Below, piece after piece: positions 1-5,446 of a stretch of DNA of 8,677 nt. The DNA lies in assembly GCA_030527385.1 (NCBI GenBank), contig JAUNAY010000049.1, forward strand, positions 1 to 8,677, in the 5' to 3' direction. The DNA is from Fusobacterium sp. (lineage in GTDB: Bacteria; Fusobacteriota; Fusobacteriia; Fusobacteriales; Fusobacteriaceae). Both the position numbers and the translations under genes were made by a program. Positions within the stretch are counted from its first letter, which is position 1; the number at the start of each line of letters is the position of its first letter. The notes below the pieces were generated by a model that did no database searches, was not told the DNA's origin, and saw only the letters and a list, made by a program, of their open reading frames with translations.

Positions 1-141
1 ATTACAAGTACAAAAATAAAATTTTTCATCTTCTTCTAACATAAATTGAAAAGGACGAACTTTAGGTTTTCCGTCTAATCCAATAGTTGCTAAATATTGT
101 ATAGGATTTTTCTCAAAAAAATCTAAAATTTCATTTTTCAT
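1..141 (-). CDS. Pyridoxamine 5'-phosphate oxidase-like flavin-binding split-barrel protein, N-terminal fragment
   Basis: The first 47 codons of a gene that runs off the left edge. The ATG is at 141 and is preceded by AAAGGAG at about 151-157. The peptide begins MKNEILDFFEKNPIQYLAT and continues with G-DGKP-VRPF and a KFYFCTCN segment. This is the usual N-terminus of small FMN-binding split-barrel proteins of the pyridoxamine 5'-phosphate oxidase superfamily: a leading helix, a strand ending in LAT, a short turn, then the RPF strand. Members bind FMN or F420 and reduce or oxidise small molecules; the substrate cannot be told from this fragment. It is divergent from an HxlR-type regulator and is probably that regulator's target. 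Because the C-terminal part is missing, the exact subfamily is open. Confidence 0.8.
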   Translation of the reverse strand, partial: MKNEILDFFEKNPIQYLATIGLDGKPKVRPFQFMLEEDEKFYFCTCN

Positions 142-170
142 AATTCTAACTCCTTTTAACATTATTGATT

Positions 171-184
171 TTATGCTAGCATAA
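171..184. promoter_or_regulatory. Perfect 14-base palindrome, candidate operator
   Basis: TTATGCTAGCATAA reads identically on both strands. It has no loop, so it is more likely a dimer binding site than an RNA hairpin. It sits just downstream of the predicted -10 box of the oxidase-like gene, over the likely start point, where a bound repressor would block transcription. The obvious candidate binder is the HxlR-family protein encoded from 283; this is inference. Confidence 0.5.
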
Positions 185-188
185 CTAT

Positions 189-217
189 ATAATATACTCA
201 AATAACCACTTTGTAAA
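189..217 (-). promoter_or_regulatory. Predicted sigma-70 promoter for the oxidase-like gene
   Basis: Read on the minus strand, TTTACA (212-217) and TATTAT (189-194) are separated by exactly 17 bases. Transcription would start near 182 and give a leader of about 40 bases before the ATG at 141. The predicted start lies inside the palindrome at 171-184. Confidence 0.6.
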
Positions 218-244
218 GTAAGCACTTTATTGTAACACTGTAAC
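208..244. promoter_or_regulatory. Repeat cluster between the two -35 boxes, possible second operator
   Basis: ACTTT-GT-AAAGT at 208-219 is an inverted repeat with a 2-base centre. It overlaps the minus-strand -35 box. Next to it, CACTTT recurs at 223-228 and GTAAC occurs twice at 232-236 and 240-244, around the plus-strand -35 box. A regulator bound here could control both promoters, as in autoregulated divergent pairs. The repeats are short and the region is AT-rich, so chance is possible. Confidence 0.35.
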
Positions 245-258
245 CAAAAAGATACTAT
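230..258 (+). promoter_or_regulatory. Predicted sigma-70 promoter for the HxlR-family regulator
   Basis: TTGTAA (230-235) and TACTAT (253-258) are separated by 17 bases. A start near 265 would leave a very short leader holding AAGGAG at 270-275, which is 7 bases before the ATG at 283. It is back to back with the oxidase-gene promoter, with the two -35 boxes only 12 bases apart. Confidence 0.5.
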
Positions 259-282
259 TAGAGTTTTTTAAGGAGTCTAGCT

Positions 283-603
283 ATGAAAAATAAAAAAAAT
301 TTAGAGTGTCCAGTTGAAATAACTTTGTCTCTTATACAAAACAAATGGAAAATTCTTATTTTGAGAGAGCTATTAAATGGAAAAAAAAGATTTGGTGAAA
401 TAAAAAAATCTTTAAGCCCTATTTCACAAAAAGTTTTAACTCAAAATTTGCGTGAAATGGAAGAGGATAAGATGATTATTAGAAAAGTATTTGCTGAAAT
501 ACCACCAAAAGTTGAATATTCTCTTACAGAATTAGGTTTTTCTCTAAAACCTATCTTAGATGCTATGTACAGCTGGGGAGAAAATTATAAAACAAAAGGG
601 TAA
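283..603 (+). CDS. HxlR/DUF24-family winged helix-turn-helix transcriptional regulator
   Basis: A 106-residue protein, the normal length for this family. It opens with ECPVEITLSLIQNKWK, matching the family signature C-P-(V/I)-x-x-x-L-x-x-I-x-x-K-W. The helix-turn-helix follows at about residues 25-65 (ILRELLNGKKRFGEIKKSL, then ISQKVLTQNLREME). The wing, about 66-90, contains the typical PPKVEYSLTELG strand-turn, and a C-terminal dimerisation helix ends the protein. Cys9 is at the position of the conserved N-terminal cysteine that senses electrophiles or oxidants in HypR, YodB and related regulators; redox sensing here is inference. AAGGAG at 270-275 supports the start. It is divergent from a flavin-binding split-barrel gene, a common pairing in which the regulator controls the neighbouring oxidoreductase. 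Confidence 0.9.
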   Translation: MKNKKNLECPVEITLSLIQNKWKILILRELLNGKKRFGEIKKSLSPISQKVLTQNLREMEEDKMIIRKVFAEIPPKVEYSLTELGFSLKPILDAMYSWGENYKTKG

Positions 604-630
604 TTCATATAGAATTACCCCTTATATATT
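598..630. terminator. Bidirectional intrinsic terminator
   Basis: GGGTAATTC (598-606) and GAATTACCC (612-620) form a 9-base-pair stem around the 5-base loop ATATA. On the plus strand it is followed by a T/A-rich run to 630. On the minus strand it is followed by TTTTGTTTTAT (597-587). It can therefore end both the regulator transcript and the leftward transcript of the CxxC protein gene. The left arm includes the regulator's TAA stop codon, so the two convergent genes share a very compact end. Confidence 0.8.
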
Positions 631-633
631 TTA

Positions 634-834
634 CTATTTAGACTCAGCAATTAGTTCATTTGCTTCTGCAATTATAGCATCTGCATCTAGTCCGTGAGCT
701 GAAATTCCTTCTCCTAAAGTTTCTCCAGCTGCGATCATACAACCAATACAACCTAATCCGTGTTTTCTGAAGATTTCAGCAAGTATAGGATATTGTTGAA
801 CTGCTTCTAAGATATTCATATCTTTAGTTATCAT
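634..834 (-). CDS. DUF1858 / hybrid-cluster-associated redox disulfide protein
   Basis: A complete 66-residue protein. It starts with a DUF1858-type segment (MITKDMNILEAVQQYP, then ILAEIFRKHGLGC) and carries a CxxC pair, Cys29 and Cys32, in GLGCIGC. The following GETLGEGISAHGLD segment is typical of the TIGR03980 family. Those small cytoplasmic proteins often occur in anaerobes near hybrid cluster (prismane) protein genes and are thought to act as thiol-disulfide redox partners; the exact role is not established. No hybrid cluster protein gene lies in this window. A strong AAGGAG at 844-849 lies 9 bases before the ATG. A perfect-consensus promoter lies just upstream and a terminator just downstream, so the gene can be transcribed alone and probably strongly. 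Confidence 0.88.
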   Translation of the reverse strand: MITKDMNILEAVQQYPILAEIFRKHGLGCIGCMIAAGETLGEGISAHGLDADAIIAEANELIAESK

Positions 835-874
835 TTATTACCACTCCTTAAAATATATAGTTTTTTATTATCTA

Positions 875-903
875 ATTATATAAAAATTTACTTCTTATGT
901 CAA
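875..903 (-). promoter_or_regulatory. Perfect-consensus sigma-70 promoter for the CxxC protein gene
   Basis: On the minus strand, TTGACA (898-903) and TATAAT (875-880) are separated by exactly 17 bases, matching the consensus in both boxes and spacing. The predicted start near 868 leaves a leader of about 34 bases. The -35 box begins only 12 bases after the kdsD stop codon. No terminator hairpin was seen between the two genes, so read-through from kdsD may add to this promoter. Confidence 0.85.
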
Positions 904-915
904 CTTTTTTCAAAA

Positions 916-1878
916 TTATCTTCCTACTACATTTAATAGATCGTGTACCCTTACAATTCCTACCAATTTTACATCTTTAAACACTGGTAATACAGATATT
1001 TGGCTCTCTCTATTTTCCATAAGTTCAAGTGCATCAATAGCCATACTATCTTCACTAACTCTTGTAAAGTTTCTTGTCATTATATCCTTAGCTTTTAAAT
1101 TGAAAAACTCCTCTTTTCTTTTCAAAGCTCTTCTAATATCTCCTTCAGTGATTATTCCTACCATTAGGTCACCATTCATTACACACACAGCACCTAATCT
1201 CTTCTCTGTCATCACTAAAATAACACTATCTATACTACTTTCTTTATCACAAAATGGAATTTTATCATCTTTGTGCATCACGTCACTAACTTTCATTAAA
1301 AGTCTTTTTCCTAAGCTTCCACCTGGGTGATAAAGAGCAAAATTTTCAGGTTTAAAATCTCTTTTTTTAATTAAAATTGCAGCAAGAGCATCTCCCATAA
1401 CTAAAGTACTTGTTGTTGAGGACATAGGAGCCAAATTTAATGGACAACCCTCTCTTTTTACCCCTATATTTAAGATTTTATCTGCTGATCTTCCCAATTT
1501 TGAGTTTCTATTTCCAGTCATAGCTACTATTTTTGCACCTATTTTTTTTATAGATGGAAGTATTGCAACTATCTCATCACTATTCCCACTATTTGAAATA
1601 GCTAAAACTACATCATCTTTAGAAATCATTCCTAAATCTCCGTGTAACCCCTCTGCTGAATTCATAAACACTGCATATGTTCCTGTTGATGCTAAAGTTG
1701 CTGCTATTTTTTTACCTATAAGTCCAGATTTTCCTATTCCTGTTACAACTACTTTTCCTTTTGATTCTAAAATTATATTTACTACATCTATCATTTCAGA
1801 ATCAATTTTTTCTTTTACTATTTTTAACTCTTCTATTTCAGAATCAAATATCTCTTTAGCATAATTAATTATATCCAT
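916..1878 (-). CDS. kdsD: Arabinose-5-phosphate isomerase (KdsD/KpsF/GutQ family)
   Basis: Converts ribulose 5-phosphate to arabinose 5-phosphate, the first step of Kdo synthesis, in the cytoplasm. At 320 residues it is close to the 328 of E. coli KdsD. An N-terminal SIS sugar-isomerase domain (about 30-170) contains GIGKSG (47-52), LHGDLGM (78-84), ISNSGNSDE (94-102) and APMSSTT (150-156). HPGGSLGKRLL (184-194) links it to two CBS repeats (about 197-252 and 264-320). Lys50, His79, Glu102 and His184 fall exactly 9 positions before Lys59, His88, Glu111 and His193, which I recall as the active-site residues of E. coli KdsD. AGAGGTGA at about 1886-1893 lies 7 bases before the ATG. The gene follows kdsA after 18 bases, so the two are co-transcribed and catalyse consecutive steps. 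The name kpsF is also used for this family. Confidence 0.93.
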   Translation of the reverse strand: MDIINYAKEIFDSEIEELKIVKEKIDSEMIDVVNIILESKGKVVVTGIGKSGLIGKKIAATLASTGTYAVFMNSAEGLHGDLGMISKDDVVLAISNSGNSDEIVAILPSIKKIGAKIVAMTGNRNSKLGRSADKILNIGVKREGCPLNLAPMSSTTSTLVMGDALAAILIKKRDFKPENFALYHPGGSLGKRLLMKVSDVMHKDDKIPFCDKESSIDSVILVMTEKRLGAVCVMNGDLMVGIITEGDIRRALKRKEEFFNLKAKDIMTRNFTRVSEDSMAIDALELMENRESQISVLPVFKDVKLVGIVRVHDLLNVVGR

Positions 1879-1896
1879 TCCCTTGTCACCTCTTGA

Positions 1897-2736
1897 TTAT
1901 CTTCCTTTTACAAGGTCATCTATTTTTATTGCTACTTTTAATATCTCTTCTAAATCAGATAGATACAGCATATTTGGTCCATCTGAAAGAGCGTTCTCAG
2001 GATTTGGGTGTACTTCAGCAAATATTGCATCTACACCTATTGCAAGTCCTGCTCTCATCAATGGATAAACATACTCTCTATCTCCAGAAGTAGCTGTTCC
2101 TAATCCTCCTGGTTTTTGTACAGCGTGTGTTACATCAAATACAACTGGGTACCCAAATTTTCTCATTTCTAAAAGTGATCTCATATCTACAACCATATTG
2201 TTGTATCCAAATGTACTTCCTCTTTCACACAACATCACTTGAGGGTTTTTGCTCTCTTCCATCTTAGTAACTACATTTTTCATATCCCAAGGTGCAAGAA
2301 ATTGTCCTTTTTTTACATTTACAGGAAGCCCTGTTTCTGCTGCTGCTATAAGAAGATCTGTTTGTCTACACAAAAAAGCTGGAATTTGAAGTAAATCTAC
2401 TACTTCTGCAGCTTTTTTACATTGCCATACTTCGTGTACATCTGTAACAACTGGTACATTATAAGTATCTTTTACTTTTTTTAATATTCTTAATCCCTCT
2501 TCTATTCCAGGTCCTCTATATGAATGAATAGAAGATCTATTTGCCTTATCAAAAGATGCTTTAAAAATATATTTTATTCCTAATTTATCACAAATATTTT
2601 TTATTTTACCAGCAACTTCCATTACTAACTCTTCAGATTCTATAACACAAGGTCCTGCTATCAATGTAAATCTATTGTTGCCACCAATTTCAATATCTTT
2701 TCCAACTTTTACTTTTTTTACTTCACTAACTAGCAT
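1897..2736 (-). CDS. kdsA: 3-deoxy-8-phosphooctulonate synthase (Kdo-8-phosphate synthase), metal-dependent type
   Basis: Condenses arabinose 5-phosphate with phosphoenolpyruvate to give Kdo 8-phosphate for the lipopolysaccharide inner core. With the ATG at 2736 it has 279 residues, close to E. coli KdsA (284), and forms a single TIM-barrel domain. Family motifs are FKASFDKANRSS, SYRGPGIEEGL, TDVHE, IPAFLCRQTDLL, NVKKGQF and FGYNN. It has the metal-binding set seen in the Aquifex enzyme: Cys30 in LIAGPCVIESEE, a His in DVTHAVQ, a Glu in FAEVHPNPE and an Asp in ALSDGP. E. coli KdsA has Asn instead of the Cys and needs no metal. A GTG 21 bases upstream is in frame, but it has no ribosome binding site and lies inside murE. 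The ATG is preceded by AAAGGGGG in the 10-base gap after murE. Confidence 0.94.
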   Translation of the reverse strand: MLVSEVKKVKVGKDIEIGGNNRFTLIAGPCVIESEELVMEVAGKIKNICDKLGIKYIFKASFDKANRSSIHSYRGPGIEEGLRILKKVKDTYNVPVVTDVHEVWQCKKAAEVVDLLQIPAFLCRQTDLLIAAAETGLPVNVKKGQFLAPWDMKNVVTKMEESKNPQVMLCERGSTFGYNNMVVDMRSLLEMRKFGYPVVFDVTHAVQKPGGLGTATSGDREYVYPLMRAGLAIGVDAIFAEVHPNPENALSDGPNMLYLSDLEEILKVAIKIDDLVKGR

Positions 2737-2748
2737 TTTTCCCCCTTT
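2737..2748 (-). promoter_or_regulatory. Ribosome binding site that fixes the kdsA start
   Basis: AAAGGGGG (2741-2748), followed by AAAA, ends right at the ATG (2734-2736). It overlaps the murE stop codon (2747-2749), so translation of the two genes is probably coupled. The alternative GTG at 2755-2757 has only an A-rich run upstream and would put this purine run inside the coding region. Confidence 0.7.
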
Positions 2749-4198
2749 ATTTTCCACATTTTTTTCTTATAATTTCACGTCTTGCAATCTCTCTATCATC
2801 AAAATGAATTTTTTTTCTACCTAATATTTGGTATGTTTCGTGTCCTTTCCCTGCTAAAAGAACTATATCATTTTTTTGAGCTAACTCTATCGCTTTTGAA
2901 ATTGCTTCATCTCTATCAAAAATAACTAAATGGTTATCCTTTTTCATTCCAACTAAAATATCATCTATTATTTTTTCTGGATCCTCTGTTCTTGGGTTAT
3001 CAGATGTAACTATCGCTAAATCACTAAGATCTTCTGCTATCCCTCCCATTATAGGTCTTTTACTAGCATCTCTATCTCCACCACAACCAAAGACAGTTAT
3101 TATTCTACCTCTTTTTAATTCATTTATACTTTTTAAAATATTTTCAAGAGCATCTCCTGTATGACAATAGTCAACTATTACTCCAAAATCTTGTCCACAG
3201 TTTACAAGCTCAAATCTTCCAGGTGCTCCCTTTGCTCCTTTTATTCTTTCTAATATTATACTTAAATCTACTCCTAACAATATAGCCACAGAAATAGCCC
3301 CTAAGATATTATACATATTATATCTACCTAAAATTGCTAATTTTATCTTAGTTACAAAACTATCTACTGTTATTTCTACCTCTTGCCCATCTCCGTGAAA
3401 CTCCAATATTTTTCCTTTTACTCTTCCCTCATTATACATTCCATAAGCTATTCCTCCAAATTCAGAAGAAAGTCTTTTTCCATAAAGATCATCAATATTA
3501 ATTGCACAATTTTTTTTACAATTTTCTTTCATCATTGTAAATAATATTCTCTTAGCTTGAAAATACTCTTCCATACTCTTATGAAAATCTAAATGATCTA
3601 AAGTTAAATTAGTAAACATTGTTGCATCAAACTCTAGCATATTAACTCTTCCTAAAGCTAAAGCGTGAGAACTAACCTCCATTATTAAATATTTTATTCC
3701 TTTTTCTATCGATTTTTTACACATTTTAACAATATCTAACGATTCTGGAGTTGTATTTGGAGCCTCTATTATCTCATCTCCTATTTTATACTCAACTGTT
3801 CCTATTCTTGATACATTCTCACTACCTAAAATAGTTTCAAGAAGATAAGTCGTTGTAGTTTTTCCATTTGTTCCTGTTATTCCAACTATTTTTAATTTTT
3901 TTTGTGGCCAATCATAAAAATTAGAAGCTATAACTCCTAAATTTCTTCTTAAATCTTCCACTAAAATATATTCAACAGGAAATTTTGTTTCAACCTCTTT
4001 AGAAACTAATATACAAGTAGCTCCATTTTTTACTGCTTGTTCTATGTAGTTATGTCCATCTACTACGGCACCCTCTAAAGCTACAAATATATTTCCTGAT
4101 TTTATCTTTCTTGAATCATACTCAATTCCTGTATAAACCTCTTTATCAAGTTTTTCCTTTAAAACTTTATATTTCAGACCTGCTAATATTTTATTCAT
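2747..4198 (-). CDS. murE: UDP-N-acetylmuramoyl-tripeptide synthetase (MurE ligase), meso-diaminoacid type
   Basis: A cytoplasmic ligase that uses ATP to add the third residue to UDP-MurNAc-L-Ala-D-Glu in peptidoglycan synthesis. The 483 residues show the three Mur domains: an N-terminal UDP-binding domain (about 20-95), the ATPase domain with P-loop TGTNGKTT (108-115) and YFQAKRILF carrying the lysine to be carbamylated (Lys216), and a C-terminal ligase domain from about 325. DNPR (400-403) and GKGHE (450-454) mark enzymes that recognise meso-diaminopimelate rather than lysine. In Fusobacterium nucleatum the corresponding amino acid is meso-lanthionine; if this is a Fusobacterium, that is the likely substrate. 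The usual DYAHTPDALE motif reads DYCHTGDALE (343-352). AAGGGAG lies 5 bases before the ATG. The gene begins 40 bases after the secreted LTxxQ gene and ends 10 bases before kdsA. Confidence 0.95.
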   Translation of the reverse strand: MNKILAGLKYKVLKEKLDKEVYTGIEYDSRKIKSGNIFVALEGAVVDGHNYIEQAVKNGATCILVSKEVETKFPVEYILVEDLRRNLGVIASNFYDWPQKKLKIVGITGTNGKTTTTYLLETILGSENVSRIGTVEYKIGDEIIEAPNTTPESLDIVKMCKKSIEKGIKYLIMEVSSHALALGRVNMLEFDATMFTNLTLDHLDFHKSMEEYFQAKRILFTMMKENCKKNCAINIDDLYGKRLSSEFGGIAYGMYNEGRVKGKILEFHGDGQEVEITVDSFVTKIKLAILGRYNMYNILGAISVAILLGVDLSIILERIKGAKGAPGRFELVNCGQDFGVIVDYCHTGDALENILKSINELKRGRIITVFGCGGDRDASKRPIMGGIAEDLSDLAIVTSDNPRTEDPEKIIDDILVGMKKDNHLVIFDRDEAISKAIELAQKNDIVLLAGKGHETYQILGRKKIHFDDREIARREIIRKKCGK

Positions 4199-4238
4199 AA
4201 ATACTCCCTTAAAGAAATTTGTGTTTTAAATAAGAAAA

Positions 4239-4616
4239 TCAGTCAGCTTCTTTCAACTGACCGTATTTCTCATATTCTTCATAAGTTATTCTTTCAAGTT
4301 GTTTCTTATACTTTATCAACTCATTTGTTAGTTGATTTTGTAAAAGAAAAAAATCTTTATTTAATTCGTCCATATAATCCCAATCTGGACTCTCTTTTCT
4401 CATCTCTTGCTGAATTCTAATTCTTATACCTTTTAATTGTTGTTTTATCTCATTAGATTTTATAATTAAATCTTCTCTTAAACCTATAATCTCTGTTTTC
4501 TGCTCATTAGTTAAATTATTAAAATATCTAGTACACCCTTCTATAACTATCTCATTTGCATACATAGGAGTTATACAAAAAAATATTGTTAATATCATTA
4601 AATTGACATATCTCAT
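4239..4616 (-). CDS. Small secreted LTxxQ (Spy/CpxP-like) periplasmic protein
   Basis: A 125-residue protein with a signal peptide: Arg2, a hydrophobic core at about residues 5-18 (NLMILTIFFCITPMYA), and a likely cut after Ala20. The mature part is almost entirely charged helix. LTNEQ (35-39) matches the LTxxQ motif of the Spy/CpxP/ZraP class, and a weaker echo, ITYEE (110-114), closes the helical bundle. A helix break at SPDW (76-79) falls in the middle, so two long helices form a hairpin, as in Spy-like chaperones and metal-responsive periplasmic proteins. Its role would be envelope stress sensing, chaperoning or metal binding; which one is not shown. It lacks obvious His-rich metal sites, and Cys28 is the only cysteine in the mature protein. 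GGAGG lies 5 bases before the ATG. It leads the murE-kdsA-kdsD block. Confidence 0.65.
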   Translation of the reverse strand: MRYVNLMILTIFFCITPMYANEIVIEGCTRYFNNLTNEQKTEIIGLREDLIIKSNEIKQQLKGIRIRIQQEMRKESPDWDYMDELNKDFFLLQNQLTNELIKYKKQLERITYEEYEKYGQLKEAD

Positions 4617-4648
4617 ATTAGCCTCCAGTTTATACAGCTATTTTTTCA

Positions 4649-4681
4649 ATTATATTTGACATCTGTGTCATATTTGTGACA
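4649..4681 (-). promoter_or_regulatory. Promoter of the envelope block with three alternating 5-base half-sites
   Basis: On the minus strand a perfect -10 box TATAAT (4649-4654) lies upstream of the LTxxQ gene, but no reasonable -35 box lies 16-18 bases before it. That place holds three half-sites of alternating orientation, read on the plus strand: TGACA (4657-4661), 4 bases, TGTCA (4666-4670), 6 bases, TGACA (4677-4681). This layout suggests a promoter that depends on, or is blocked by, a dimeric regulator. The rest of the 124-base gap (4617-4740) shows a ribosome binding site at 4622-4626 and no clear terminator for ung. Confidence 0.5.
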
Positions 4682-4740
4682 ATCATATCATTTTAATATA
4701 AATTATAAAACAACTTCAAAACTATCATTTTAACTGTTAT

Positions 4741-5415
4741 TTAAACATTCTCGATCTGCCAATTTATCTCCTCTTTTCCTAAGGATTTTAATAGAGTATT
4801 TATCTTTTTAAAATGTCCACAACCAAAAAATCCATTCCACGCTGAAAGAGGACTTGGGTGTGCTGCTTCTAAAATATAGTGCTTACTTTGATCTATAAAA
4901 CTCTTTTTCTTTCTTGCATTTGCTCCCCAAAGCACAAATATCACTGGTTCTTCTCTTTCATTTAAGTATTTTATTATATTATCTGTAAATATTTCCCACC
5001 CTATTTTAGAGTGTGAGTTAGCTTCTCCAGCTCTAACTGTTAATGCAGTATTAAGAAGAAGCACTCCCTGTTTAGCCCAAGGAACTAAATAACCATTATT
5101 AGGTATGTACGTTCCTAGTTCTTGACTCAACTCTTTATACATATTTTGTAATGATGGTGGTGTTTTTATTCCTATATTTACAGAAAAAGCTAACCCGTGT
5201 GCTTGATTTGCACCGTGATATGGATCTTGTCCTAAAATTAAAACTTTACACTCTTTAAAGCTTGTTAATTTTAAAGCTGAAAATATATCATCTGGTTTGG
5301 GGTAAATAGTTCTAGTTTTATACTCAGTTATTAAAAATTTTCTTAGTTTTTGATAATAATCTTTTTGAAATTCATCTTTTAAGATTTCGTCCCAATCATT
5401 TCCTATATGTACCAT
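4741..5415 (-). CDS. ung: Uracil-DNA glycosylase, family 1
   Basis: Removes uracil from DNA by cutting the N-glycosidic bond, the first step of base excision repair, in the cytoplasm. The 224 residues match the family length. The water-activating loop GQDPYHG (62-68) carries catalytic Asp64. LAFSV (76-80) supplies the Phe that stacks on uracil, LLLNTALTV (119-127) the Asn that reads it, and HPSPLS (186-191) the catalytic His and the minor-groove loop. VLWGANA is also typical. All key residues are intact. A GGGGG run at about 5420-5424 precedes the ATG. It starts 31 bases after the radical SAM gene, so the two probably share a transcript. Confidence 0.97.
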   Translation of the reverse strand: MVHIGNDWDEILKDEFQKDYYQKLRKFLITEYKTRTIYPKPDDIFSALKLTSFKECKVLILGQDPYHGANQAHGLAFSVNIGIKTPPSLQNMYKELSQELGTYIPNNGYLVPWAKQGVLLLNTALTVRAGEANSHSKIGWEIFTDNIIKYLNEREEPVIFVLWGANARKKKSFIDQSKHYILEAAHPSPLSAWNGFFGCGHFKKINTLLKSLGKEEINWQIENV

Positions 5416-5446
5416 TTTTCCCCCATTCTTTTTTATAAATTTTTTA

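Noticed and set aside
1100..1330. Plus-strand open frame of 76 codons
   Set aside because: It lies entirely inside kdsD on the other strand, has no ribosome binding site, and its Ser/Leu/Ile-rich product is what antisense reading of an AT-rich gene gives.
1883..2093. Two overlapping plus-strand open frames
   Set aside because: Both are antisense to the kdsA C-terminus, overlap each other in different frames, and resemble no family.
4675..4690. CRP-type site (TGTGA, 6 bases, TATCA) upstream of the LTxxQ gene
   Set aside because: The second half-site matches TCACA at only 3 of 5 positions, and the alternating TGACA/TGTCA array is the stronger pattern in the same stretch.
4690..4740. Possible terminator after ung
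   Set aside because: The segment contains A/T-rich partial inverted repeats, but the arms do not pair well, and no GC-containing stem followed by a T run was found.
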